A stretch of 64,000 bases of DNA from Acerihabitans sp047324305 (lineage in GTDB: Bacteria > Pseudomonadota > Gammaproteobacteria > Enterobacterales > Enterobacteriaceae). The DNA lies in the NCBI RefSeq assembly GCF_047324305.1, contig NZ_CP178740.1, positions 4,092,001 through 4,156,000 on the forward strand, written 5' to 3'. Below the pieces are notes generated by a model. It was not told the DNA's origin. It ran no database searches and saw nothing but the letters and a program-made list of their open reading frames with translations. The position numbers were made by a program, and so were the translations under genes. This document shows positions 32,417-40,352 of this stretch, in pieces (the first letter of the stretch is position 1; every line of letters starts with the position of its first letter).

Positions 32417-33302
32417 GGCGCACCTCCCGGTTGAATAAGCCATAAGGGCGTAGCAGCAGGGCCAGCAGCAGCATCACGAACGACGCCGCGTTAATCCAGG
32501 TAGTTGGCATAAACACCATTTCCTCGCCATACAGCCATCCCCAGTTAATGTTGGTGACCAGTGTTTCCGTCACGGCAATCAGCAGCGCGCCGAAAATGGC
32601 GCCCATCGGGTTGCCCAGCCCGCCGAGAATGGCGGCTGCCAGTACCGGTAGCATCAGGTCATTTCCCTGGTTGATATACGCGCTGCCGTTCATGGCGATC
32701 AACGCGCCGCCGACGGCGGCGATCATGCCGGCGATCATATTGACGGTGTGGATGATGGCTTTGGCATTCAGACCGGATGCCGCCGCCAGCTCGCGGTTAC
32801 TGGCCAGCGCGCGAATGGAACGCCCCTGCGGGGTGAAAAACAGTAAAAAGTTGAAGATAAGAATGATGGCGACCGTGGCGACGAGGCTCCAGCATTCGTC
32901 AGCGGAAATGCGGATTTCGCCCCACTGCCAGGTATTGCCGATCGGCAGGTGATAGCTGACGGGCGCCGATCCCTCGACGCCTAATATCAGTGCAATCATG
33001 ACCATCGAGACGGCGAGGGAGCCTATCATGGCATTCGCCGCCCCGGCGTTAAGCAGGCGCTGAAACACCCAGTGATGCAGCAGCACGGCTAAAATGCCGC
33101 ACGACAGCGCTGAAAACAACACCGCCAGCGAAAAAGGCATGCCCATTTTCATGCCGCCGGCGGTCAGGAAGGCCCCGACCATGGCGTACTGTACATGGGC
33201 GATATTGGCAAACCGTACCAAACCGTAGACCAGGCTCAGCCCGAGCGCGACCAGGGACAAATCGGCGGTGCGGATTAGCGTATCAACAATAAACTGCAAC
33301 AT
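32409..33302 (-). CDS. livH: ABC transporter permease, LivH type
   Basis: A 297-residue permease with repeated hydrophobic segments and the LivH signature 'LGLSLVYGLVRFANIAHVQYAM' region (VYGL...NIAH). Start ATG 33302 has AGGAAAG four bases upstream; an in-frame ATG at 33329 would add nine residues and has no ribosome-binding site. A 50-base gap separates it from the binding-protein gene. Confidence 0.9.
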   Translation of the reverse strand: MLQFIVDTLIRTADLSLVALGLSLVYGLVRFANIAHVQYAMVGAFLTAGGMKMGMPFSLAVLFSALSCGILAVLLHHWVFQRLLNAGAANAMIGSLAVSMVMIALILGVEGSAPVSYHLPIGNTWQWGEIRISADECWSLVATVAIILIFNFLLFFTPQGRSIRALASNRELAAASGLNAKAIIHTVNMIAGMIAAVGGALIAMNGSAYINQGNDLMLPVLAAAILGGLGNPMGAIFGALLIAVTETLVTNINWGWLYGEEMVFMPTTWINAASFVMLLLALLLRPYGLFNREVRRV

Positions 33303-33352
33303 GATGCTTTCCTGAACAAAATGACACAAGGAAACGATCGCGGCCGGTGACC

Positions 33353-34471
33353 TTAGCGCGCTACGGGTTCGCCGTTAAAGGCTTTCACCTTCAGGTAAGG
33401 TTGGGTCTGGCGCTGATTATCAGCGTCCAGATTCAGCGTGCCGGTTATGCCGGTAAATGTCGGCGCGACCGTTTTCATGGCGGCGATCAGCGCCGCCGGG
33501 CTGGCGTCGTGGGCTTTATCGATGGCCGCCGCAGCCAGCATGATGCTGTCATAGGCGTAGCTGCCGTAGACGGAACGGGGTTTTTCGTGGAAACGCTGCT
33601 GATAGTTGTCGCCGTAACTCTGGCCGTCGGTTTTTTGCGCCATGCCGGACACTTCCATGCCGATCTGCCCGTTGGTGTATTGCGCCGGTGAATCGGCAAT
33701 CGCCATGGTCAGATACATGCCATACCACGGCGTTTTGCCCATGCCCAGTTCCCAGGCTTCACGGTTCAGGACGATGGCGTCCTGGCCGTAGCTGGTGTAG
33801 ACATAGGCGTCAGGTTTGGCGCGGGATAGTTGCTCCAGTTCGCGGCGGTAGGAAGGCTGGCCGCTGGCGTACAGCACTTTCGCCGTCACTTTACCGCCCA
33901 GCTTTTCAAACGCCTGCCTGAACTGCTGCGCCATGCCCTGGCCGTAAGCGCCATCCGGCGCGATAAAAGCGACATTGTGATAACCCTGTTTCCACACGTC
34001 ATCGGCGGAAAAACGGGCGGAAAGATCATCCAGGCCGATCACGCTGTAAGAGGATTGGCCAATTTTTCGTACATCCGCGCTGGTGCCGGAAATGTTGATG
34101 TGGACCAGATTGTTCTTCACCAGATACTGGCCGATGGGAATGGTGACGCTTGAGGAAAAATCGCCCACGACCAAGGGCACTTTATCCACCTGGGTGAGTT
34201 TCCTGACCGCATTCAGCCCTGTTACCGGGCTTCCCGCCGAGTCTTCCACCACCACATCCAGCTTTTGTCCCGCGACGCCGCCTTTGGCATTGAGCTTCTC
34301 AACGGCCAGTTCAATACCACGACGCTGATCTTCACCAATGCTGGCGCTGGTACCGGTTAAGGGCAGGATGGCGCCCAGTTTGATATCGGCTAAAGCGGGA
34401 GGAACGGCGCTCAGCAACGGCAGGCTGGTCAACGCAGACAGAATAACGATACGGCGAAAGCGGGTTTTCAT
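33353..34471 (-). CDS. ABC transporter substrate-binding protein, LivJ/LivK type
   Basis: A 372-residue periplasmic protein. The Sec signal peptide ends at 'VPPALA' (about residue 28), and the mature protein begins 'DIKLGAILPLTGTSASIGED' as in Peripla_BP_6 members. A GGAG ribosome-binding site is seven bases upstream. The family binds branched-chain amino acids, amides, urea or aromatic acids. Because an amidohydrolase and a P5C-reductase-like gene lie across the intergenic region, the ligand may be an N-acylated or cyclic amino acid (inference). Confidence 0.88.
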   Translation of the reverse strand: MKTRFRRIVILSALTSLPLLSAVPPALADIKLGAILPLTGTSASIGEDQRRGIELAVEKLNAKGGVAGQKLDVVVEDSAGSPVTGLNAVRKLTQVDKVPLVVGDFSSSVTIPIGQYLVKNNLVHINISGTSADVRKIGQSSYSVIGLDDLSARFSADDVWKQGYHNVAFIAPDGAYGQGMAQQFRQAFEKLGGKVTAKVLYASGQPSYRRELEQLSRAKPDAYVYTSYGQDAIVLNREAWELGMGKTPWYGMYLTMAIADSPAQYTNGQIGMEVSGMAQKTDGQSYGDNYQQRFHEKPRSVYGSYAYDSIMLAAAAIDKAHDASPAALIAAMKTVAPTFTGITGTLNLDADNQRQTQPYLKVKAFNGEPVAR

Positions 34472-34503
34472 TAGTGTTCTCCGGAGCTTTTAGTACTACG
34501 ATA

Positions 34504-34565
34504 AAGTGAATAAACAAGTGAATACACTTATGTTCAAAGGCAAGTTTTATGCCATGTGTACACTT
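34504..34565. promoter_or_regulatory. Repeated AAGTG/CACTT sites over the transporter promoter
   Basis: AAAGTGAA (34504), the palindrome AAGTG-AATA-CACTT (34516-34529) and GTGTACAC (34556-34563, within ATGTGTACACTT) are clustered over and beside the transporter promoter. Such short palindromes are typical operators for GntR/FCD regulators, one of which is encoded at 34989. The same half-sites recur nearer that gene. Their position over the -24 element and the start point suggests repression. Confidence 0.5.
34540..34554 (-). promoter_or_regulatory. Sigma-54 promoter for the Liv-type operon
   Basis: Read on the minus strand, TGGCATAAAACTTGC matches TGGCAY-N5-TTGC with ten bases between GG (34553-34552) and GC (34541-34540). 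The start point should fall near 34528, about 57 bases before the ATG at 34471. It lies in the 517-base gap 34472-34988, which otherwise holds operators, an NtrC-like site and AT-rich DNA but no gene. Confidence 0.72.
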
Positions 34566-34740
34566 ATTAAAAAAACAACGCGTGAAGGGTGGGGCAAAAA
34601 GATCAAATAATGAAGGAAAACAACGGAAAAAGGTGTAATGAAAAAGGTTAAACCGGGCAGGGCGCTATGATTCATTTATCCAGATTTAAAATATCTCTTT
34701 CCGCGACAGGACTATTTTTTCACTTTTTTAGAGCAACAGT

Positions 34741-34757
34741 CGCACTGCAATAGTGCA
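34741..34757. promoter_or_regulatory. NtrC-like enhancer site
   Basis: CGCACTGCAATAGTGCA fits the NtrC consensus TGCACY-N5-RGTGCA except for the first base. It lies about 190-220 bases upstream of the sigma-54 promoter of the Liv-type operon, a normal enhancer distance. This suggests that uptake is induced under nitrogen limitation. Confidence 0.55.
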
Positions 34758-34833
34758 ACTTGATAATTAATGGATAAATAATAGGCTTAAATAACATATT
34801 ATTATTAATTACCTGATATATAAGTATTAATTA

Positions 34834-34896
34834 AAGTGAACGCAAAAGTGTATGCAAACATGTGTTGAGTGGAATTTATTCCTGTGATATCACTTT
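34834..34896. promoter_or_regulatory. AAGTG half-sites near the GntR gene
   Basis: AAAGTGAA (34834), AAAGTGTA (34846) and CACTTT (34890) repeat the half-sites found over the transporter promoter. They lie 90-155 bases before the regulator start, in AT-rich DNA, and suggest autoregulation. No clean palindrome joins them here. Confidence 0.4.
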
Positions 34897-34988
34897 AAAC
34901 ATTACCTATTATTGAATATCTGCTGCAATGTTAAATATTGAGTATTAGCACGGTGTCAGCAAAAAAATTAAGCGCAACAGGAGACTCA

Positions 34989-35702
34989 GTGATTGTTCCA
35001 AAGAAAAAGCCCCGCAGTGCCGACAGCGTTGAGAAGGTTTACGAGAAGGTCAAACTACTGGCTATCGACTACCACTTCCGACCGGGCGAACGTGTTAATG
35101 AGGTCGAGCTGTCCGGCCAGCTCGGTGTGTCAAGAACACCCGTACGGGAAGCGCTGAACCGCCTGTCGAAAGAGGGTTTTATGCGTTTTGTCCCCAATCG
35201 CGGATTTTATGCCCGTGACATTACGCCGGAAGGCGTGCGCGAATTATATGAAGTACGCATGGTGATTGAGCAGGCGACATTCCGCTTTGCCTGCCAGCGC
35301 GCGACGGATGAAGAAATCGCCGTGACCGCCGCTATCTGGGAAGCGATCAGCGACAAACAGCCGGACGCCGGTGAGATCACTGACTGGACGGAAATAGCCA
35401 AAGCCGATGAGAAGTTCCATATGGAAATTGCCCGCATCTCGCATAACTCGCGTCTGTACGAGATGCTCGACAGCCTCAACTCACTCATCCGTTTCTTCCG
35501 CCGTATCGATCTGGAAACGCCAAGCCGCCGGATTAACGCCTACGATGAACATGTCGACATTATCTCCGCGCTGCGTCACCGCGATGCTGTCAAAGGCGCG
35601 CAGTTAATTGAACGGCACGTCTCGCTCAGCGCGGAACATGCGGTTGAAGTGACGAAAGAAGGGCTGGCACGTATTTACTTCGGTAAAAAACAGACGCTGT
35701 GA
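34989..35702 (+). CDS. GntR-family regulator with FCD domain
   Basis: A 237-residue DNA-binding protein. The winged helix-turn-helix spans about residues 15-80 ('ELSGQLGVSRTPVREALNRL'), followed by an all-helical FCD ligand domain with metal-ligand type residues in 'DEKFHMEIARISHN' and 'IERHVSLSAEH'. Start GTG 34989 is chosen because AGGAG lies five bases upstream; TTG 34938 would add 17 residues. It stands divergent to the Liv-type operon and just before the amidohydrolase gene, and it likely senses the transported compound or a breakdown product. Confidence 0.92.
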   Translation: MIVPKKKPRSADSVEKVYEKVKLLAIDYHFRPGERVNEVELSGQLGVSRTPVREALNRLSKEGFMRFVPNRGFYARDITPEGVRELYEVRMVIEQATFRFACQRATDEEIAVTAAIWEAISDKQPDAGEITDWTEIAKADEKFHMEIARISHNSRLYEMLDSLNSLIRFFRRIDLETPSRRINAYDEHVDIISALRHRDAVKGAQLIERHVSLSAEHAVEVTKEGLARIYFGKKQTL

Positions 35703-35761
35703 CGTTGTCGCCGGATTTGTGAAAAAACCGATATATCAATGCAGATCACCACAGAGGATCT

Positions 35762-36919
35762 ATGGTCGTCATTTCCCAACACATTATCGACCAGGCAAAA
35801 CAGTTGCGCCGTGAATTCCACGCCCGGCCTGAGCTGGGTCTGAAAGAACACGGTACCGCCAGGAAAATCAGCGAGCGTCTGTTGTCCTTCGGCCTGGAAG
35901 TACACAGCGGCATTGCCGAAACCGGTATTGTGGCGACGCTGCGCAACGGCGCAGGGCCATCGATTGGCTTACGCGCGGATATCGATGCGCTGCCGATTCA
36001 GGAACTGAATGATTTTGCTCATATCTCGCAAAACCCTGCCCTGATGCACGCCTGCGGTCACGACGGACATACCGCCATTTTGCTTGGCGCGGCGCGTCAT
36101 CTGAGTGAAAACCGTCATTTCCGCGGCACGGTGCATTTCATTTTCCAGCCTGCTGAAGAAAATGCCGGCGGCGGGAAGATGATGGTGGATGAAGGGCTGT
36201 TTGAACGCTTTCCGATGAGCAGTGTTTACGCGCTGCACAACTGGCCGGGTTTGCCGGTCGGCGACGTCGCCGTTAGCCAGGGGCCGATGATGGCCTCCCA
36301 GGATAATTTCTATATCACGCTGACCGGAAAAGGCTGCCATGCCGCCATGCCGGAGCTCGGCGCCGATCCGGTGGTTGCCGGCGCGCAACTTATTTTGTCG
36401 CTGCAAAGCCTGATTTCACGCCGCTTATCGCCGCTGGAACAAACGGTGATCAGCCTGACGCAGCTTCAGGCGGGGGAGGCTATCAACGTGATTCCCGAAA
36501 CGCTGCATATGTCCGGTACATTGCGCTGCCTGAGCAACGAAACGCGCGTCACCTGCTGGCGGCTGATTGAAGAGTACGTCAACGCCGTGCCGTTGCCCTA
36601 TGGCGTGCGAGGCGAGGTCCGCTGGGAATGGGGTTATCCGGTGACAAAAAATCATCCGGAGCAGGCGGAAGCGGTGCGCGCGGCGGCGCTGCATTCCCCC
36701 GGCGTGACGCGGGTGCATTTCAATAATGCGCCGTCGATGGCGGCAGAGGATTTCGGCTATCTGCTTGAGCGATGTCCCGGCGCGTATTTCTGGCTGGGCG
36801 CCGATGGCGCAACCCCTTCTGCTTCCCTGCATAACGCGCGTTATGACTTTAACGACGATCTTATCCCGCTGGGCATCGGTATATGGGCAACGCTGGTGAA
36901 CAGATTGCTGAAAGACTAA
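35762..36919 (+). CDS. M20-family amidohydrolase (N-acyl amino acid hydrolase/hippurate hydrolase type)
   Basis: A 385-residue metalloenzyme of the M20D group. Metal-binding motifs are 'MHACGHDGHTAILLGAARH' and 'FIFQPAEENAGGGKMM', with a bacterial exopeptidase dimerisation domain in the middle ('ITLTGKGCHAAMPELGADP'). No signal peptide, so cytoplasmic. Enzymes of this type remove acyl groups from N-acyl amino acids or hydrolyse similar amides. The gene follows the regulator after 59 bases and precedes a P5C-reductase-like gene by 34 bases, so the three form an operon that probably breaks down what the Liv-type transporter imports. Confidence 0.9.
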   Translation: MVVISQHIIDQAKQLRREFHARPELGLKEHGTARKISERLLSFGLEVHSGIAETGIVATLRNGAGPSIGLRADIDALPIQELNDFAHISQNPALMHACGHDGHTAILLGAARHLSENRHFRGTVHFIFQPAEENAGGGKMMVDEGLFERFPMSSVYALHNWPGLPVGDVAVSQGPMMASQDNFYITLTGKGCHAAMPELGADPVVAGAQLILSLQSLISRRLSPLEQTVISLTQLQAGEAINVIPETLHMSGTLRCLSNETRVTCWRLIEEYVNAVPLPYGVRGEVRWEWGYPVTKNHPEQAEAVRAAALHSPGVTRVHFNNAPSMAAEDFGYLLERCPGAYFWLGADGATPSASLHNARYDFNDDLIPLGIGIWATLVNRLLKD

Positions 36920-36953
36920 TTCTCACACTGTTTTCATTTTTACGGAGTCAATT

Positions 36954-37754
36954 ATGAGTCAGATTCATTTTGTCGGCGCCGGTCAGATGGCGGAAGCGAT
37001 TATTCGCGCAGCCCTGAGCCGCCAGGCCGTTTCGGCCAGCCAGATTACACTTATGGATATTGATGCCGGGCGCATTGCCGCGCTGCGCGAGCGTTATCAG
37101 CTTGCTTCGCCGCTGAATGACGGCGAAGCGCTGGCGGCGGCGGAATACATCGTGCTTGGCGTCCGTCCGCAGGACGATATTGCCGGCGTGGCGAAGCATA
37201 TCTGCCAGCTCGCCTCGCCTCAGGCGACCATCATTTCGATCATTGCGGGCGTTACCCTTGAACGGCTGGGCACACTGTTTGGGGCTACCCGCCCGATTGT
37301 GCGCACCATTCCCAACACCCTGACTGACACGGGTTTTGGCTACAGTGGCGTGGTGTTCAATCCGCACGTGCAACCCGAGCCGCTGATGCCGTTTCTGGAA
37401 AGTTTCGGCAAAGTGATGCTGCTTGAGGAACGGCTCATTGACGCCTTTACCGGTTTTGCCGTCGCCGGGGTGAATTATGTGTATTACTTTATTGAATCGC
37501 TGACGGATGCCGGCGTGTTGAGCGGATTGTCGCGGCCGCAGGCCAGTAAAGTGGTTTGGGAGAATCTGATCGGCGGCGTGGAAATGCTGAAAGCCAGCGG
37601 GAGGCATCCGCGTCAACTGATGGACATCAACAATTCGCCTGCCGGTGTGGGAATCAACGGATTGTACGAACTCAACAACAGCGATTTTGCCGCGGGGTTG
37701 CAGCGCAGCGTGATGACCGCAGTCAGAAGAACGACGGAGCTTTCTAAAGGTTAG
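36954..37754 (+). CDS. Pyrroline-5-carboxylate reductase family protein (ProC-like)
   Basis: A 266-residue protein with N-terminal Rossmann motif 'IHFVGAGQMAEAIIRAAL', 'PNTLTDTGFGYSG' (the usual PNTP is PNTL) and the C-terminal P5CR helical domain with 'ASGRHPRQLMDINNSPAGVGINGL' in place of the standard GxHPxxLkdxVtSPGGTT. The substitution of the highly conserved SPGGTT loop by 'SPAGVG' suggests that it reduces a different cyclic imine, or acts catabolically, rather than as housekeeping ProC. GGAG lies six bases before the ATG. Confidence 0.87.
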   Translation: MSQIHFVGAGQMAEAIIRAALSRQAVSASQITLMDIDAGRIAALRERYQLASPLNDGEALAAAEYIVLGVRPQDDIAGVAKHICQLASPQATIISIIAGVTLERLGTLFGATRPIVRTIPNTLTDTGFGYSGVVFNPHVQPEPLMPFLESFGKVMLLEERLIDAFTGFAVAGVNYVYYFIESLTDAGVLSGLSRPQASKVVWENLIGGVEMLKASGRHPRQLMDINNSPAGVGINGLYELNNSDFAAGLQRSVMTAVRRTTELSKG

Positions 37755-37773
37755 ACCGACTATAAATAAAGCT

Positions 37774-37801
37774 ACCGGGCCCTGTTAAGCCAGGGCCCGG
37801 T
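37774..37801. terminator. Strong bidirectional hairpin between convergent genes
   Basis: ACCGGGCCCTG (37774-37784) and CAGGGCCCGGT (37791-37801) form a perfect 11-bp stem with a six-base loop. On the minus strand it is followed by the T-rich AGCTTTATTTATAG, so it should end the FhuE-type transcript; it also serves the ProC-like operon from the other side. Confidence 0.75.
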
Positions 37802-37810
37802 GGTTCTGCA

Positions 37811-40027
37811 TCAGAATTGATAAGACGCGCTGACCGAGAAATTACGCGGCTCGCCGTAAACGTAGTTGTTCATATAGGTGTAGTAGGTACGGTCAAACAG
37901 ATTATTAACGTTTGCCTGTATAGCTACCTGTTTGGTGACCTGGTAGCGTGCAAACAGGTTCGCCAACGGGTAGCTGCTCTGATAAACGCGCCGGGTGCTG
38001 CCATCCGGCCCGGTCACATCTTCAAACACGCGGTTCTGCCAGTTGATGCCGCCGCCAATGGCCAGGTCCGGCAACATGGGCATTTGATAACGCGTAAACA
38101 ATTTGAAATCGGTTTGCGGCTGGTCCGGATTATAACGGCCCTCTTTATCGCGCGCGACATAACGCGTCGCGCCAAACGTCAACTGCAGATTATCGGTGAG
38201 CGCGCCGTTCAGCTCAAATTCCGCCCCTTTGCTCCGTGCTCCCTTGGTTGCCTTGTAGGCCTGCTCACTGCTGTTATTGACATAAACACCATTCTGTTCA
38301 GTACCGACGCTGTTCTGCTCGATACGGAACACCGCGACCGAGGCGGTCAGGCGCCCATCCAACCAGGCGGATTTCAGGCCGGTTTCATAGCTTTTACCGG
38401 TAACCGGCGACAGATAGCGGCCGGCGCTGTCGCGATAGGTCTGCGGCTGGAAGATCGAGGTATAGCTGGCGTAGGCCGACCAGGTATCGTTAATGTCATA
38501 CACCAGGCCCGCGTACGGCGTGATGTTGTTTTTTTCCATATCGCCGCTGCTGCCATTGGTGCTCCATTGGGTATAACGCGCACCCACAATCAGCGCCAGC
38601 GGGTCCGCCAGAGAGAAGCGCGCGGCGGTATACGCTGATTTCTGGCGGATCACATCATCCGCGTTCAGATACCAGCCCTGCCATTCCGGCTCGGCGATAT
38701 TGCCATTCCAGCCATTGTTAAACGCGCCCATATCGCTGGCGGCGATGTTGTAATTGTCGGGATCGGTAATGCCGTCCTGGCTGTAGGTGGCGTTATGCTG
38801 GCGGCTGTAGCTGATTCCGGCCATCAACTGATGCCGGCGACCAAACGCCTTGAACGGACCGCTGGCGTAGCCATCCACGGAGGTCAGTTCACGCTTGCCT
38901 CGGTCCATGCTGCCGTAACCGGTCACACCTTCGCCGGTGCTCTGGTCCGGATAATCCATGACATAGAGCAGATTATCGCTAAAGGTGTTCTGCGCGTGGG
39001 TGCCATTAACGTGGACGTTCCAGCCGTTATCAAAGCTATGTACCAGGTCGGCATACGCTTTGCGCGCGTTGGTGTGATAAGACGTCCAGTCGGCGGAGGA
39101 GTTCAGGCTGCGGTTGTAGTGCGTCAGTGAACCATTGCTGTAAAACATCGGCAGGCCGCCCCAGGTGGGGTTTGCGGTGTCGGCGTCCTCATAGTCGTAG
39201 CCAAGCGATAGGGTGGTGTGATCAGTGATATCCGCATCCACCACGCCATAGAGAAATTTTTTGTTTTTCTGATATCGGTCCAGCCAGCTGTCCTGATCCT
39301 GGTAGCCTGTCACCACACGACCTCGCACCGATCCATCATCATTCAGCGGGCCGGCAACATCGGCAACATAGCGTTGTTTGTTCCAACTGCCATAGCTGGC
39401 GCTTACCGTGCCGGTGGGCTCTTTACTGTCCGCATGCTTACGTACCATGTTAACGGACGCCGATGGGCTGCCTGCGCCGGTTATCAGGCCGGTGGCGCCG
39501 CGTACCACTTCAATACGGTCATAAATCGCCGTATCTGAAGCGGCGTCGCCGTAGTTCCACGCATCGCCAACCGAAGTGGGAATGCCGTCAAAGGTGAAGT
39601 TGGTGATTTTGAAGCCGCGGGAAAAATACTCGGAACGTTCGCTGTCAACCAGGTTGCTGGTGATACCTGTAGTGTTATTCAGCACATCAGTAACGGTTTG
39701 CAACTGCTGATCCTGCATACGCTGCTGAGTTATCACGCTGACGGACTGCGGCACATCGCGTGGCGTCAGCAGCAGTTTGGTCCCAGCGCGCGTGGTGGGT
39801 ACCTGGTAGTCCTGTTTTTCTTCTGCAACCTTGTTGTCGGGGCTTGCGTACACCACCAGCTTTTGCTGGTCATCGCCGGTGGTTGTCGTGTTGTCTGTTT
39901 CGGTTGCCTGCGCCGGCATTGGGTTGAGCAGGGCATGTACCACCATTGCCAGCAACGACATCGTGAATGTTTTACGGATGTCGGACGCGCGTGATTCAGC
40001 GCGAGTTTCCTTGCGATTCAAAGACAT
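37811..40027 (-). CDS. fhuE: FhuE-like TonB-dependent ferric hydroxamate receptor
   Basis: A 738-residue outer-membrane receptor. A signal peptide with basic N-terminus ends near 'NPMPAQA', a TonB-box-like 'QKLVVYAS' follows, then the plug domain ('DVPQSVSVITQQRMQDQQLQT', 'YFSRGFKITNFTFDGIPT', 'RIEVVRGATGLITGAG') and a 22-strand barrel ending in Phe. Long stretches such as 'VSASYGSWNKQRYVADVAGPL' and 'NDTWSAYASYTSIFQPQ' closely recall E. coli FhuE (coprogen, ferrioxamine). Start ATG 40027 is chosen because the protein then begins with the signal peptide; the frame runs on to 40174. A perfect Fur-type palindrome lies upstream. Confidence 0.9.
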   Translation of the reverse strand: MSLNRKETRAESRASDIRKTFTMSLLAMVVHALLNPMPAQATETDNTTTTGDDQQKLVVYASPDNKVAEEKQDYQVPTTRAGTKLLLTPRDVPQSVSVITQQRMQDQQLQTVTDVLNNTTGITSNLVDSERSEYFSRGFKITNFTFDGIPTSVGDAWNYGDAASDTAIYDRIEVVRGATGLITGAGSPSASVNMVRKHADSKEPTGTVSASYGSWNKQRYVADVAGPLNDDGSVRGRVVTGYQDQDSWLDRYQKNKKFLYGVVDADITDHTTLSLGYDYEDADTANPTWGGLPMFYSNGSLTHYNRSLNSSADWTSYHTNARKAYADLVHSFDNGWNVHVNGTHAQNTFSDNLLYVMDYPDQSTGEGVTGYGSMDRGKRELTSVDGYASGPFKAFGRRHQLMAGISYSRQHNATYSQDGITDPDNYNIAASDMGAFNNGWNGNIAEPEWQGWYLNADDVIRQKSAYTAARFSLADPLALIVGARYTQWSTNGSSGDMEKNNITPYAGLVYDINDTWSAYASYTSIFQPQTYRDSAGRYLSPVTGKSYETGLKSAWLDGRLTASVAVFRIEQNSVGTEQNGVYVNNSSEQAYKATKGARSKGAEFELNGALTDNLQLTFGATRYVARDKEGRYNPDQPQTDFKLFTRYQMPMLPDLAIGGGINWQNRVFEDVTGPDGSTRRVYQSSYPLANLFARYQVTKQVAIQANVNNLFDRTYYTYMNNYVYGEPRNFSVSASYQF

Positions 40028-40162
40028 AACCTTACCCGTCAGAAATAAGCGTGACCCGCTGTCATAATGCTTTTGTTGTTTTAGGTGGTGACCCCGAAAT
40101 AGCGGGAGAGGATTGCCATTGCGAAGCCCGGAAAGTAAAAACACGCACCAGTTGAGAATACC

Positions 40163-40175
40163 AATGATAATCATT
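40163..40175. promoter_or_regulatory. Fur box upstream of the receptor gene
   Basis: AATGATAATCATT is a perfect 13-base palindrome that matches the core of the Fur consensus (GATAATGATAATCATTATC). It lies 136-148 bases before the FhuE-type start, within the 325-base gap 40028-40352 between divergent genes. Iron repression of the receptor is the expected result. Confidence 0.8.
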
Positions 40176-40266
40176 TGCTTTAATAATTATTAATAAGTTT
40201 CATTTCTAAATGTAAATGGACGCGGCGTTGCGGGTTAGCGATCGATTGGATTTGCTTAGTTTTCGC

Positions 40267-40287
40267 GAATGTGTATTATTCTCATTC
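40267..40287. promoter_or_regulatory. Probable second Fur box, upstream of the YncE-like gene
   Basis: On the minus strand GAATGAGAATAATACACATTC contains TGAGAAT-A-AT, a good match to one half of the Fur consensus with a degenerate second half. It lies about 65-85 bases before the ATG at 40353. E. coli yncE is iron-regulated, so the site makes biological sense, but the match is partial. Confidence 0.45.
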
Positions 40288-40352
40288 ATTCTTTGACCTG
40301 TCCGTGCGGCGATAGCCCGCCGGAAACCGTTCATCCATTGATGGAGTACAGA

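Noticed and set aside
37817..38638. 273-codon plus-strand frame opposite the FhuE-type gene
   Set aside because: It mirrors the receptor gene, has no signal peptide or domain and is a coding shadow.
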